Shown here: positions 43,475 through 52,642 of the stretch, piece by piece | Layout: every line of letters starts with the position of its first letter | Position numbering within the stretch: the stretch's first letter is position 1 | Assembly: GCF_900115305.1 (NCBI RefSeq) | Contig: NZ_FOVW01000007.1 | Span: forward strand, 186,001 to 250,000 | Direction of reading: 5' to 3' | From: Algoriphagus ornithinivorans | Lineage (GTDB): Bacteria; Bacteroidota; Bacteroidia; Cytophagales; Cyclobacteriaceae | Length of the DNA: 64,000 bases | Notes under the pieces: model-generated | Told to the model about the DNA's origin: nothing | The model's input: only the letters and a program-made list of their open reading frames with translations | Databases searched by the model: none | Program-made: the position numbers and the translations under genes

Positions 43475-45846
43475 TGAAATGGATTAGAAGTCTTTTTTTT
43501 AAATCGCCTGCTGCAACAGGACTCGTCGTTTTTCTTTTATCCTTTGGAACTGGCCTTTACCTTACCTTAAAGGAGTACCAGCTTGAGCTTGTAGAGGAGG
43601 AAGAGGATGTTGAAAATATTGCTGAATTACTGGAAGATAGAATCGATAAAATTATATCCTCTGCAAATTCAGCTGTTAATATTCTTGCCTACTTAGTAAG
43701 AACAGATAGACTGGATCAAAATTTCAGAGAAGTTGGCCGAAGCATAATTGATAACATTGACATTATTGATCAAATTCAAGTCTTAGACTCAGGGGAAATC
43801 GTAGCAACCTACCCATTGATCGGAAATGAAATGGTCATTGGATATGATATCCTCAAAGATCCGAATAGACGAGAAGAAGCCCTAATGGCAATTGAGCAAA
43901 GAGAGCTCTATTTTGCAGGTCCATTTGACCTCAAGCAGGGTGGTAAAGGGATAGTAGGTAGACTTCCTCTTTATAGAAATGGAGTTTTTGACGGATTTAC
44001 CGCTATCATTATTGACTGGTATAAATTCAAAGATCAGGTCTTATTTGGCTACCAGCCTAGTTCTGATTATGCCATAGATATTTTAAAAATAGATCCAATA
44101 AGTAATGATATCTCTTCTTTGATTGAAACTGATTTCTCTCAATCTGGAGGACCGATTTCAGAGATAGAAATCCCTAGTGGAAACTGGATTATAAAAGTTC
44201 AGCTGATCAAAAGCAATGCATTTATTTCCATTATTCCAAACACAGTTTTTCGATTGATTTCTTCCATCCTTTTAGGATTTTTAATATTTAAACTTGCCGA
44301 ACAACCCTACAAGCTTACTCAGCAAGTGGCGGAAACCACTAAAGAGCTGAAGCTTAGTAATCAGCGATTTGAATTAGCAACCAAAGCAACTTCTGAGATT
44401 ATCTGGGATTGGGATATGGAGAAAGACTATACCTATAGGAGCGATAATTTTGAAAGATTATTAGGATACAGTCAAGAAGAGTCTTTTTACAATGATAAAT
44501 TCTGGAAATCCATTATTCATCCTGAGGATTATTATGAGGTTGAAAATAATTTGAAAAATGCTTTGGATAGCTCTGCCGAAAAATGGTCCCAGGAATTTCG
44601 CATAAAAAAATCTAATGGAGAGTTTCTATATATAATAGACAAAGGCCTCATTATTAGAAATAAAAAAGGCAAAGCGATACGAATGATCGGCTCTACGCAG
44701 GATATCACCGCTCGAAAAAAAGCAGAAGCAGACCTATCCGATCAAAAGCAAAGATTAAGTAATGTTATTGAAGGGACAGGGGCTGGAACTTGGGAATGGA
44801 ATGTGCAGACAGGTGAAACCGTATATAATGAAATATGGGCAAACATTATAGGTTATACCTTGGAAGAATTAGCACCTCTAAGTATTCAGACATGGATTGA
44901 CTTCACTCATCCCGATGATCTCGAACAGTCAAATCAAGAACTGGAAAAGTGCTTCAGGGGTGAATTAGATTCCTACGAAGCCGAGCTCAGAATGAAGCAC
45001 AAAGATGGAAGATGGGTTTGGGTTTTGGATAGAGGGAAGATTTTCTCCTGGACCAAGGATGGAAAACCTTTGATGATGTTTGGTACCCACGTGGATATTA
45101 CTGAGAAAAAACTTCGAGAGGAGGAGATAAAAAGTACAAACCTTCAGCTACAATCCGCCAACGAAGAATTAAAATCATTTGCTTCGGTCGCTTCGCATGA
45201 TATGAAGGAGCCTCTTCGAATGATTAGCTCCTTTCTTCAGCTTTTGGAAAAAAAGTATGAAAATGTATTAGACGAAAAAGGAATTCAATATATCCGATTT
45301 GCGGTAGATGGTTCTAAGAGGCTGAGCCAACTGATCGATGATATGATGGAATATGCTCAAATTGGTTTTGACCCCTCCAAACTCAGCAAAGTAGATTTAA
45401 ATTCTGTGGTTGAGGAAGTTATACAGCTAAAACAAAAAGTGATTGAAGAAAATAATGCCGCAGTTGAAGTAAGTCCTCTTCCCGATATTTTAGGAATTCG
45501 AAGCCCAATCAAAAGTGTTTTCATCAATCTCATTTCGAATGCTTTGAAATATCAGAAGAAGAACGTTCAACCTGTTGTTAAAATATATTCTACTAAAGAA
45601 GGATCCGATTACAGAATTACTGTAGAAGACAACGGAATCGGCATTGACAAAGAGTATTATCAAAAGATTTTCAATATTTTTAAAAGACTTCATACGAAAG
45701 ATGAATATCCCGGAACGGGAATCGGTCTGGCTATTTGCAAAAAGGTTATTTCACAGCATGGTGGAAAAATCTGGCTTGATTCTGAATCTGGAAAAGGCAG
45801 TAAATTTCATTTCTTATTGAAAGCATATGACGATCAGACCTATTAA
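43474..45846 (+). CDS. Membrane histidine kinase with extracytoplasmic CHASE-like sensor and two PAS domains
   Basis: This 790-residue kinase has one transmembrane helix near residues 12-32, an extracytoplasmic CHASE-like region to about 245 (QVLDSGEIVATYPLIGNE, FAGPFDLKQGGKGIVGR), a second helix near 250-275, and two PAS domains (from about 299 and 428). The dimerisation helix carries H575 in VASHDMKEPLRMISSFLQL, followed by HATPase_c (NLISNALKYQ, DNGIGIDKEYY, GTGIGLAICKK). Its start overlaps the stop of the previous kinase (TAATG). The kinase cores of the two are near copies, so they may share partners. Confidence 0.93.
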   Translation: MKWIRSLFFKSPAATGLVVFLLSFGTGLYLTLKEYQLELVEEEEDVENIAELLEDRIDKIISSANSAVNILAYLVRTDRLDQNFREVGRSIIDNIDIIDQIQVLDSGEIVATYPLIGNEMVIGYDILKDPNRREEALMAIEQRELYFAGPFDLKQGGKGIVGRLPLYRNGVFDGFTAIIIDWYKFKDQVLFGYQPSSDYAIDILKIDPISNDISSLIETDFSQSGGPISEIEIPSGNWIIKVQLIKSNAFISIIPNTVFRLISSILLGFLIFKLAEQPYKLTQQVAETTKELKLSNQRFELATKATSEIIWDWDMEKDYTYRSDNFERLLGYSQEESFYNDKFWKSIIHPEDYYEVENNLKNALDSSAEKWSQEFRIKKSNGEFLYIIDKGLIIRNKKGKAIRMIGSTQDITARKKAEADLSDQKQRLSNVIEGTGAGTWEWNVQTGETVYNEIWANIIGYTLEELAPLSIQTWIDFTHPDDLEQSNQELEKCFRGELDSYEAELRMKHKDGRWVWVLDRGKIFSWTKDGKPLMMFGTHVDITEKKLREEEIKSTNLQLQSANEELKSFASVASHDMKEPLRMISSFLQLLEKKYENVLDEKGIQYIRFAVDGSKRLSQLIDDMMEYAQIGFDPSKLSKVDLNSVVEEVIQLKQKVIEENNAAVEVSPLPDILGIRSPIKSVFINLISNALKYQKKNVQPVVKIYSTKEGSDYRITVEDNGIGIDKEYYQKIFNIFKRLHTKDEYPGTGIGLAICKKVISQHGGKIWLDSESGKGSKFHFLLKAYDDQTY

Positions 45847-46279
45847 CATCATGCTTATAGAGGATAACGAAGGCGATATTATCCTCATACAAGATGCGCT
45901 TGAAGAAGCTAAGATTCTCAACAACATGACTATTGCGAGAGATGGTGCTGAGGCGATTGAAAAACTTGAAAAAATAGTGATTGAGAGTCCAAATAATTTA
46001 CCTGATTTGATCTTATTGGACATCAATCTTCCCAAGAAAAACGGACATGAAGTCCTGGAAGTATTAAAAAGCAATTCGCGTTTAAAACAAGTTCCGATAA
46101 TCGTCTTGACCACCTCTTCTTCGGAATTAGATATTTTCAAAGCTTACGATTTACATGCAAATTGCTATATTATCAAACCCGTTGAAATCAGTGAATTTCT
46201 TAGAGTAGTCAGTAAAATTGAAGATTTCTGGCTATCCGTAGTAAAGCTTCCCAAACCAGCACGTGATGAAGAAGGATGA
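45827..46279 (+). CDS. Receiver-domain response regulator (Rcp1-like)
   Basis: This 150-residue protein is a single receiver domain without an output domain. The acidic pocket is in MLIEDNEGD, the phosphorylation site is D65 in LILLDINLPKKNGHE, and the switch residues are in IVLTTSSS and IIKPVE. The form resembles Rcp1, which takes phosphate from phytochrome-like kinases that share the SHDLQEPLR type of H-box seen in the two kinases upstream. It overlaps the previous gene by 20 bases. Confidence 0.95.
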   Translation: MTIRPINIMLIEDNEGDIILIQDALEEAKILNNMTIARDGAEAIEKLEKIVIESPNNLPDLILLDINLPKKNGHEVLEVLKSNSRLKQVPIIVLTTSSSELDIFKAYDLHANCYIIKPVEISEFLRVVSKIEDFWLSVVKLPKPARDEEG

Positions 46280-47282
46280 AAAACCTTACCATATTTTAGT
46301 AATTGAAGATAACCTAGGAGACTTCGTCATTTTAGAGGAGTACTTGTCTGAGTCAATCCTAAACCTTGAAGCGACTCATGCTGAAAATTTCAAAGAAGCC
46401 GTAGAGCTTCTTGAAAAGGATCAACAGCTATACGATTTGGTATTTCTAGATTTGTCCCTGCCTGATAAATCAGGAGAGGAGTTAGTAAAAGAAATCACAA
46501 AAAGGGCTGAGGAAATTCCGGTTGTCGTTTTAACAGGCTTTGCGGATCTGGAATTCGGAAGTCGATCACTTGCATTGGGAGCTTCAGATTACCTGGTCAA
46601 AGATGACCTCTCTCCCGCAGTTCTGTACAAAAGCTTGATCTATAATATTCAGCGGGTAAATTTTATCTCTGAATTAAAAGACTCCAAGAAAAAGTATGCA
46701 GATCTTTTCCAGTTAAATCCCTCTCCTATTCTGGTCTATGACTTTGAAACACTCAAGATTTTAGACGTCAATGAGGCATCTGTTCAAAAGTATGGATACA
46801 GCAGAGAAGAGTTCTTAAATATGGATTTAAAAGATCTTCGACCCAAAGAAGATGAAGCCATTTTGATTTCAGCTGTTGAAGAATTTTGGAAAAAGAATGG
46901 GAAAAACTACAAGAAAATATCCAGACACCTCAAAAAAAATGGGGAGCTAATGGATGTTGAAAGAAGTCCAGCCAAAATAAAAATCAATAATAAGGATGCT
47001 GGAATGGTCTTAATCAACGACATCACAGAAAACCTTAAGTATATCCATAAAATAGAAGAGCAAAATCAAACCTTTAAGGAAATCGCGTGGATTCAGTCAC
47101 ACGTAGTTAGAGCACCTTTGGCTAGATTAATGGGACTCGTCAACCTTTTGGAAGGTTCTGAAGAAAATCTAAGTGAGGACAACAAGAAATTAATAGAGTA
47201 CATCAAACTTTCATCTGAAGAATTAGATGCAATCATTAGAGACATTAGCAAAAAGTCAGAAGGAATTTATAATGAATCCTAA
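46266..47282 (+). CDS. Receiver-PAS protein ending in an orphan phospho-acceptor helix
   Basis: This 338-residue protein has a receiver domain (D62 in VFLDLSLPDKSG), a PAS domain (about 140-250, PSPILVYDFETLKILDVNEAS) and a dimerisation helix with H279 in IQSHVVRAPLARLMGLV. It stops 59 residues later with ELDAIIRDISKK and no HATPase_c domain. It could take phosphate on both D62 and H279 from the two neighbouring kinases, acting as a relay; this is inference. Its ending matches the protein at 30857. The ATG at 46266 overlaps the previous stop by 14 bases; a GTG lies at 46263. Confidence 0.82.
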   Translation: MKKDEKPYHILVIEDNLGDFVILEEYLSESILNLEATHAENFKEAVELLEKDQQLYDLVFLDLSLPDKSGEELVKEITKRAEEIPVVVLTGFADLEFGSRSLALGASDYLVKDDLSPAVLYKSLIYNIQRVNFISELKDSKKKYADLFQLNPSPILVYDFETLKILDVNEASVQKYGYSREEFLNMDLKDLRPKEDEAILISAVEEFWKKNGKNYKKISRHLKKNGELMDVERSPAKIKINNKDAGMVLINDITENLKYIHKIEEQNQTFKEIAWIQSHVVRAPLARLMGLVNLLEGSEENLSEDNKKLIEYIKLSSEELDAIIRDISKKSEGIYNES

Positions 47283-47679
47283 ACCTATGAACAAGGAACT
47301 TATAATAATCGATGATGATGACATCTTATTGGTAATTCTCGAAAAGATGTTCGGGAAGATTAATCCAAACCTCAAAATATCCACCTTTATTAAGGGTAGT
47401 GACGCATTGACTTTTTTAAAAAATTCAGAGTTCAATCATCCCCCTGCTCTTCTTGTAGATCTTCATCTCAAAGATTTGAAGGATTGGGACTTTTTGGACA
47501 AACTGGAAACGGATGATAGGTTTCGTTCCAAAGTTTTTATCATCACATCTTCAGTGAACTCCGAGAATCCAAGTAAATCTAAGAGGTATAAAAACGTAGC
47601 CGGTTTTTTTGAAAAACCTTTAACTTTTGACGTCATCCAAAGAATCAACCAATTAATCGTGGAATCTAATCCTAACTGA
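47272..47679 (+). CDS. Receiver-domain response regulator
   Basis: This protein of about 135 residues is a lone receiver domain. The acidic pocket is IIIDDDDI, the phosphorylation site is D63 in LLVDLHLKDLKDW, the switch residue lies in FIITSSVN and the lysine in FFEKPLTF. No output domain is present, so it would act by protein contact. The ATG at 47272 overlaps the previous gene by 11 bases; an ATG at 47287 is also possible. It ends the signalling cluster, 13 bases before the sugar pathway genes. Confidence 0.92.
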   Translation: MNPKPMNKELIIIDDDDILLVILEKMFGKINPNLKISTFIKGSDALTFLKNSEFNHPPALLVDLHLKDLKDWDFLDKLETDDRFRSKVFIITSSVNSENPSKSKRYKNVAGFFEKPLTFDVIQRINQLIVESNPN

Positions 47680-47692
47680 AAATAACCCAAGA

Positions 47693-48451
47693 ATGAAAGA
47701 GCAACAAGTCCTGATTACCGGAGGAGCAAGTGGAATAGGCCTAGCTATGGTTCAAAAATTTGCTGCAGAAGGTGCTCGGGTCTTTTTCATTGATACAAAC
47801 TCTACAGAAGGTCAAAAGACAGAAACCATAGAAAGAGAGAAAGGACATCAGGTTACTTTTTGGCATGTAGACATTACCTCTTTGGATCAAATCAAACAAA
47901 AAATCCAAACCCTTTCAGGAAAACTTCATGCGCTTATAAATAATGCAGGCATCTCCCATATTGGAAAACTAGAAAACACGAGTGAAGAGGATTTTGACCG
48001 GATAGTTCAAGTCAATGTGAAGGGAATGTTTTTGGTCACCAAAGCAGCATTGCCAAAACTTATTTCAGAAGGAGGAGGAGCTATCCTCAACCTTTGTTCT
48101 GTAGCAGCTACCATGGGTATTCCAGACCGCTTTGCCTACAGCATGAGCAAGGGTGCAGTTCTTTCCATGACCTTGAGTATTGCGCGGGACTATGTGGATC
48201 AGGGAATTCGCTGCAACTGCTTATCCCCTGGCAGAGTCCACACACCTTTCGTTGATGGTTTTTTGGAAAAGAATTATCCCGGAAAAGAAAAAGAAATGTT
48301 CGAAAAACTTGCCTCCACACAAGCTATGGGAAGAATGGGGAAACCAGAAGAAATCGCCGCACTGGCTTATTTTCTTTGCAGTGAGGACTCAAAGTTTATT
48401 ACTGGTACAAACTTCAATATTGACGGAGGTTTCCAGAACCTGAAAATGTAA
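47693..48451 (+). CDS. SDR family dehydrogenase, probable 2-keto-3-deoxy-L-fuconate dehydrogenase
   Basis: This 252-residue short-chain dehydrogenase has the nucleotide motif ITGGASGIGLAM, the NNAGISH motif and the catalytic YSMSK (in RFAYSMSKGA). The end reads FNIDGGFQ, normal for classical SDRs. In the non-phosphorylating L-fucose pathway known from Xanthomonas, an enzyme of this kind oxidises 2-keto-3-deoxy-L-fuconate to the 2,4-diketo acid. I assign that step because the hydrolase for its product is the next gene. The specific substrate is inference. Confidence 0.82.
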   Translation: MKEQQVLITGGASGIGLAMVQKFAAEGARVFFIDTNSTEGQKTETIEREKGHQVTFWHVDITSLDQIKQKIQTLSGKLHALINNAGISHIGKLENTSEEDFDRIVQVNVKGMFLVTKAALPKLISEGGGAILNLCSVAATMGIPDRFAYSMSKGAVLSMTLSIARDYVDQGIRCNCLSPGRVHTPFVDGFLEKNYPGKEKEMFEKLASTQAMGRMGKPEEIAALAYFLCSEDSKFITGTNFNIDGGFQNLKM

Positions 48452-48485
48452 GCAATAAACCTGATCATAACCTAAACCTATTTGA

Positions 48486-49349
48486 ATGAAACTTATCCGA
48501 TTTGGAGAAAAGGGACAAGAAAAACCCGGAATCCAAAATTCAGAAGGAAAAAATCTAGACTGCAGCAGCTTTGGAGAGGACTGGAATGAGACCTTTTTGA
48601 CCCATAATGGACTGGAAAGATTGAAAGTTTGGCTGCAGGCCAATCAATCAAAACTTCCTGAAATCCCGGCTAACTCCAGACTAGCCTCTCCTATTGCCAG
48701 ACCTTCCAAAATAATTTGTGTTGGCTTGAATTATAGAAAGCATGCTGCAGAAGCAGGAATGGCAGTACCTGAAGTACCAATTTTATTTATGAAAGCCACT
48801 TCCTCCCTATCCGGGCCTGATGATCCTATTTTTATACCAAGAAACTCGAAGAAAACGGATTGGGAAGTTGAACTGGCAGTGGTAATAGGGAAAAGGGCAA
48901 AATACGTTTCTGTGGAAAATGCTATGGATCATGTTGCCGGTTATTGCCTCCACAACGATGTAAGCGAACGGGATTTCCAACTCAATCATGGAGGGCAGTG
49001 GGTAAAAGGAAAAAGCGCGGACAACTTCGCACCACTAGGTCCATTTTTGGCTACCAAAGAAGAAATACCGGATCCCCACCAATTGAGATTATGGCTCAAA
49101 CTCAATGGGAAGATTCTTCAAGACAGCTCAACTTCTGATTTGATATTTGACATTCCAACCATCGTATCTCATATCAGCCAGTACATGACCTTATTGCCTG
49201 GTGATGTGATTTCCACTGGTACTCCAGCAGGTGTGGGCATGGGACTCAAGCCTGAACCCAAATATTTGGAGCATGGTGATGTGGTAGAATTGGGAATAGA
49301 AGGCCTTGGAATCTCCAGACAAGTGGCCATCAATGATCCTGAAGCATGA
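48486..49349 (+). CDS. FAH family hydrolase, probable 2,4-diketo-3-deoxy-L-fuconate hydrolase
   Basis: This 287-residue enzyme belongs to the fumarylacetoacetate hydrolase family. The metal ligands sit in DWEVELAVVIG and HNDVSERDFQ, and the KGKSADNFAPLGP and STGTPAGVGMG motifs are present. In the L-fucose oxidative pathway this family splits the 2,4-diketo acid to pyruvate and L-lactate. The placement between two SDR genes, the lactonase and FucP supports this role. Its stop overlaps the lactonase start (ATGA). Confidence 0.85.
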   Translation: MKLIRFGEKGQEKPGIQNSEGKNLDCSSFGEDWNETFLTHNGLERLKVWLQANQSKLPEIPANSRLASPIARPSKIICVGLNYRKHAAEAGMAVPEVPILFMKATSSLSGPDDPIFIPRNSKKTDWEVELAVVIGKRAKYVSVENAMDHVAGYCLHNDVSERDFQLNHGGQWVKGKSADNFAPLGPFLATKEEIPDPHQLRLWLKLNGKILQDSSTSDLIFDIPTIVSHISQYMTLLPGDVISTGTPAGVGMGLKPEPKYLEHGDVVELGIEGLGISRQVAINDPEA

Positions 49350-50173
49350 GAATCGACTCCCATCAGCACTTTTGGGAGTACAAGCCCAAAGATTATGGCT
49401 GGATTAACGACTCCATGAAAAGGATTCGCCGAAATTTTTCACCAGGTGATTTAAAGCCATTGCTAGATGAATTTCATTTGGATGGCTGTATTGCGGTTCA
49501 GGCAGTCGAGTCCTATCGGGAAACAGATTATTTATTGGATTTAGCAGATCAAAATCCCTGGATTTTGGGAGTGGTTGGCTGGGCAGACCTGACTTCTGGA
49601 AAATTGGAGGAAAAGCTGGAGGAATACAATGAACATCCTAAGTTGAAGGGCTTCCGGGAAGTATTGCAATCAAAAGATCCTCGCTATATGCTTCAGGAGA
49701 ACTTTATACGAGGTTTACAAACGCTACATTCTAAAGGTTATACTTATGACATTTTGGTATACCCTCAGTATCTCAAAGCCGTTTTGGAATTGGTTAAAAA
49801 ATGCCCAAATCAATCTTTTGTCATAGACCATCTTGCAAAACCCTTTATCCAAAAAGGGGAATGGAAAGAATGGCAAAAACACCTCGCTCCCATAGCGGAA
49901 AGAGAACTGATTCATTGCAAAATCTCAGGAATGGTGACGGAAGCAGATTGGAAAAACTGGAATAAGGATCAGCTTTATCCTTATTTGGAGATTGCTTTGG
50001 AGCTATTCGGACCTGAAAGACTCATGTTTGGAAGTGATTGGCCCGTCTGTCTACTTGCCGCAGAATATGAACAAGTACTTGGAGTAGTAGAAGAGTTCAC
50101 AGACACGCTTTCCAAAAATGAAAAAAGTTGGATAATGGGAAATACGGCTGAAAAATTTTACAAATTAAGCTAG
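49346..50173 (+). CDS. Amidohydrolase family lactonase, probable L-fuconolactonase
   Basis: This 275-residue TIM-barrel enzyme of the amidohydrolase_2 family starts with MRIDSHQHFWEY, the metal-binding HxH. Other conserved pieces are GFREVLQSKDPRYM, VIDHLAKPFIQKG and MFGSDWPVCLLAA with the last aspartate. This is the family of L-fuconolactonase and L-rhamnono-lactonase. Next to an L-fucose transporter the fucose form is the better guess. It overlaps the previous gene by four bases and precedes the second SDR gene by 16. Confidence 0.87.
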   Translation: MRIDSHQHFWEYKPKDYGWINDSMKRIRRNFSPGDLKPLLDEFHLDGCIAVQAVESYRETDYLLDLADQNPWILGVVGWADLTSGKLEEKLEEYNEHPKLKGFREVLQSKDPRYMLQENFIRGLQTLHSKGYTYDILVYPQYLKAVLELVKKCPNQSFVIDHLAKPFIQKGEWKEWQKHLAPIAERELIHCKISGMVTEADWKNWNKDQLYPYLEIALELFGPERLMFGSDWPVCLLAAEYEQVLGVVEEFTDTLSKNEKSWIMGNTAEKFYKLS

Positions 50174-50189
50174 CCTAAATCTATTTACT

Positions 50190-50960
50190 ATGAATCTCTC
50201 CCTCAATCAAAAAGTGATACTCATTTCGGGCGGTGCCAAAGGTATCGGAGCTGCAGTTGCAAAAGGACTGATTGAGGAAGGAGGAATTCCTGTGATTATC
50301 GATCCTTCAGGAGAAGAAGCCAGGCAAATTATTGATTTTGCAAATAATCAAGCCTTGCACCTGCCTATAAGACTAATTAGGGCAGCCGATGCTTCAAGAG
50401 CTGTTGAGGAAACCCTGAAGAAATTTGGAAGAATAGATGGCATAGTAAATAATGCAGGTTCCAATGATGGAGTTGGTTTGGAAAATGGTAATCCGGAGGC
50501 ATTTGAAAACTCAGTGTCCAAAAACTTATTCCACTATTACCATCTAGCGCATTATTCTCTGCCAGCTTTGAAGAACAGTCAAGGCAGCATTGTAAATATT
50601 TCTTCCAAAACAGCAGTAACTGGTCAGGGAGGTACATCTGGATATGTCGCTGCCAAAGGAGCGCAGTTAGCCTTGACCCGTGAGTGGGCAGCAGAACTTC
50701 TCCCCTATCAGATCAGGGTTAATGCAGTGATCCCTGCAGAAGTATATACCCCGATGTATGAAAACTGGATCCAATCTTTTCCAAATCCAGAAGAAAAACT
50801 GGAAGAAATAAACCGGAAAATCCCCCTGGGAAAAAGAATGACTCATGCTGATGAAATTGCAGCGATGGTTCTGTTTCTGCTTTCTTCCAAATCTTCCCAC
50901 ATCACCGGCCAGCATCTATTTGTAGATGGAGGCTATACTCATCTTGACCGGGCATTATGA
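50190..50960 (+). CDS. SDR family dehydrogenase, probable L-fucose dehydrogenase
   Basis: This 256-residue short-chain dehydrogenase has the glycine motif ISGGAKGIGAAVAKG, NNAGSND, and the catalytic YVAAK in TSGYVAAKGAQLALT. Within the L-fucose cluster it most likely oxidises L-fucose to the lactone that the preceding enzyme opens. Its stop overlaps the start of fucP (ATGA), so dehydrogenase and transporter are translated together. The choice of which SDR does which step is tentative. Confidence 0.82.
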   Translation: MNLSLNQKVILISGGAKGIGAAVAKGLIEEGGIPVIIDPSGEEARQIIDFANNQALHLPIRLIRAADASRAVEETLKKFGRIDGIVNNAGSNDGVGLENGNPEAFENSVSKNLFHYYHLAHYSLPALKNSQGSIVNISSKTAVTGQGGTSGYVAAKGAQLALTREWAAELLPYQIRVNAVIPAEVYTPMYENWIQSFPNPEEKLEEINRKIPLGKRMTHADEIAAMVLFLLSSKSSHITGQHLFVDGGYTHLDRAL

Positions 50961-52279
50961 AATCAGCTTCTCCTATAGTCCCTAAAAACCTTTTCATTCC
51001 CTTTGTTTTAATTACCTCCTTATTTGCCTTGTGGGGATTTGCCAATGACATCACCAATCCCATGGTTGCTGCTTTTAAGCGAGTTCTGGAATTGAATAAT
51101 GTCCAAGCATCCTGGGTGCAAATGGCCTTTTATGGAGGTTATTTCACTATGGCTTTGCCAGCAGCCTTTTTTATTAAAAAATACTCTTATAAAACCGGAG
51201 TCTTGTTGGGTTTGGGCTTATATGCTTTTGGAGCTTTACTCTTTTACCCGGCAACTGCTTGGGAAAGCTATGGATTCTTTTTAGCCTCCTTATATATTTT
51301 GACTTTTGGATTGGCTTTTCTGGAAACTACAGCTAATCCCTATATTCTCTCCATGGGACCAGAGGCCACGGCCACACAAAGACTCAACCTTGCGCAAGCA
51401 TTTAATCCTATGGGCGCATTGGCTGGCCTTTTCGTAGCAAAACAATTTATTCTGAATGCCTTAAAATCCAATAACTTGGATGAAAACGGGGAATTAATTT
51501 ACCCCACTTTAGAAGAAGCTTCTAAAGCGCTGGTTCGAACCAATGATCTAATGGTCATAAGGAACCCTTACGTAATGCTAGGTTTGGTGGTGTTAGGAAT
51601 CATGCTTCTTATAGCTTTGGTTAAAATGCCTGAGTCAAAGGATAGCGGAAAAATTAATTTCTGGCCCAGCATGCAAAGGCTTTTTTCTAATAAAAATTTC
51701 GTGGGAGGAACGATCGCTCAGATGTTTTATGTAGGTGCTCAAATTATGGTTTGGACCTATATTTATCAATATGCAGAAGCAATGGGAATTGAGAATGCGG
51801 ATGCTGTGAATTACGGATATGCAGCATTGATTTTATTTTTGACAGGAAGGTGGATTTGCACCTTCCTCTTGAGATATATTTCAGCAAACAGTCTTCTGCT
51901 TTCCTTTTCAGTTTTAGCCATATTTTTTACAGGAGGGACAATTTTTCTTCCAGGAGAATTAGGGCTTTACAGTTTGGTAGGAATCAGTTTTGCCATGTCT
52001 TTAATGTTTCCCACCATCTACGGAATCGCTTTGGAAGGACTAGGAGAAGATGCCAAGTTCGGGGCTGCATTTTTGGTTATGGCAATTGTGGGCGGAGCAA
52101 TCATGCCTACTTTACAGGGAATAGTCTTGGATTGGGGAGGTGCGGGATATACCGATATTCAAATCTTGGGAGTATCCGAAGTTCGATTCTCCTTTTTTCT
52201 GCCACTAATTTGCTTTGTGGTGGTCGGCCTTTTCGCCTACCAAGTCCAACGTAGAAAGAAGAACTTGGATTCTTTATAA
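50957..52279 (+). CDS. fucP: L-fucose:H+ symporter
   Basis: This 440-residue inner-membrane protein has about twelve helices and belongs to the FucP branch of the major facilitator superfamily. Features are FALWGFANDITNPMVAAFKR near the start, with the conserved asparagine/aspartate, and the strong block TTANPYILSMGPEATATQR followed by LNLAQAFNPMGA. This block separates FucP relatives from other sugar MFS carriers. Related N-acetylglucosamine and glucose/galactose carriers share it, but the pathway genes around it point to L-fucose. Confidence 0.9.
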   Translation: MKSASPIVPKNLFIPFVLITSLFALWGFANDITNPMVAAFKRVLELNNVQASWVQMAFYGGYFTMALPAAFFIKKYSYKTGVLLGLGLYAFGALLFYPATAWESYGFFLASLYILTFGLAFLETTANPYILSMGPEATATQRLNLAQAFNPMGALAGLFVAKQFILNALKSNNLDENGELIYPTLEEASKALVRTNDLMVIRNPYVMLGLVVLGIMLLIALVKMPESKDSGKINFWPSMQRLFSNKNFVGGTIAQMFYVGAQIMVWTYIYQYAEAMGIENADAVNYGYAALILFLTGRWICTFLLRYISANSLLLSFSVLAIFFTGGTIFLPGELGLYSLVGISFAMSLMFPTIYGIALEGLGEDAKFGAAFLVMAIVGGAIMPTLQGIVLDWGGAGYTDIQILGVSEVRFSFFLPLICFVVVGLFAYQVQRRKKNLDSL

Positions 52280-52291
52280 TTTGAAAATCTG

Positions 52292-52636
52292 ATGAAAACT
52301 TTCCTCTTGATCTGTGACTTGAAAGATGAACCCGAAGCTATCGAGGCCTATGATAAATGCCATCAAGCTGTACCAGAACCAATTCTGGAAAGCATTCAAG
52401 AATCCGGAATTCTTGAAATGAATATTTATCGTTGGAAAAACAGGCTCAGCATGATTCTAAGAACTAAAGATGATTTCAATTTTGAGAAAAAAGAACAATT
52501 GGACCTAGCCAATCCTAAAGTGCAGGAGTGGGAATCCTTTGTCGGACAATATCAGCAAAATCTACCCGGCACTCCTCCTCATTGGAAATGGGCTTTAGCA
52601 GAACCTATATTCAATTTTGAAGCAAAAAAAGACTAG
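52292..52636 (+). CDS. L-rhamnose/L-fucose mutarotase family protein
   Basis: This 114-residue protein belongs to the RhaM mutarotase family, which interconverts sugar anomers. The core motifs are KCHQAVPEPILESIQESGI, EMNIYRWKNRLSMILRTKD and the tail TPPHWKWALAEPIFNFE, with the catalytic histidine in the first. In oxidative L-fucose gene clusters a member of this family is used for L-fucose. It lies 12 bases after fucP and six before the esterase gene. Confidence 0.88.
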   Translation: MKTFLLICDLKDEPEAIEAYDKCHQAVPEPILESIQESGILEMNIYRWKNRLSMILRTKDDFNFEKKEQLDLANPKVQEWESFVGQYQQNLPGTPPHWKWALAEPIFNFEAKKD

Positions 52637-52642
52637 AAAACC

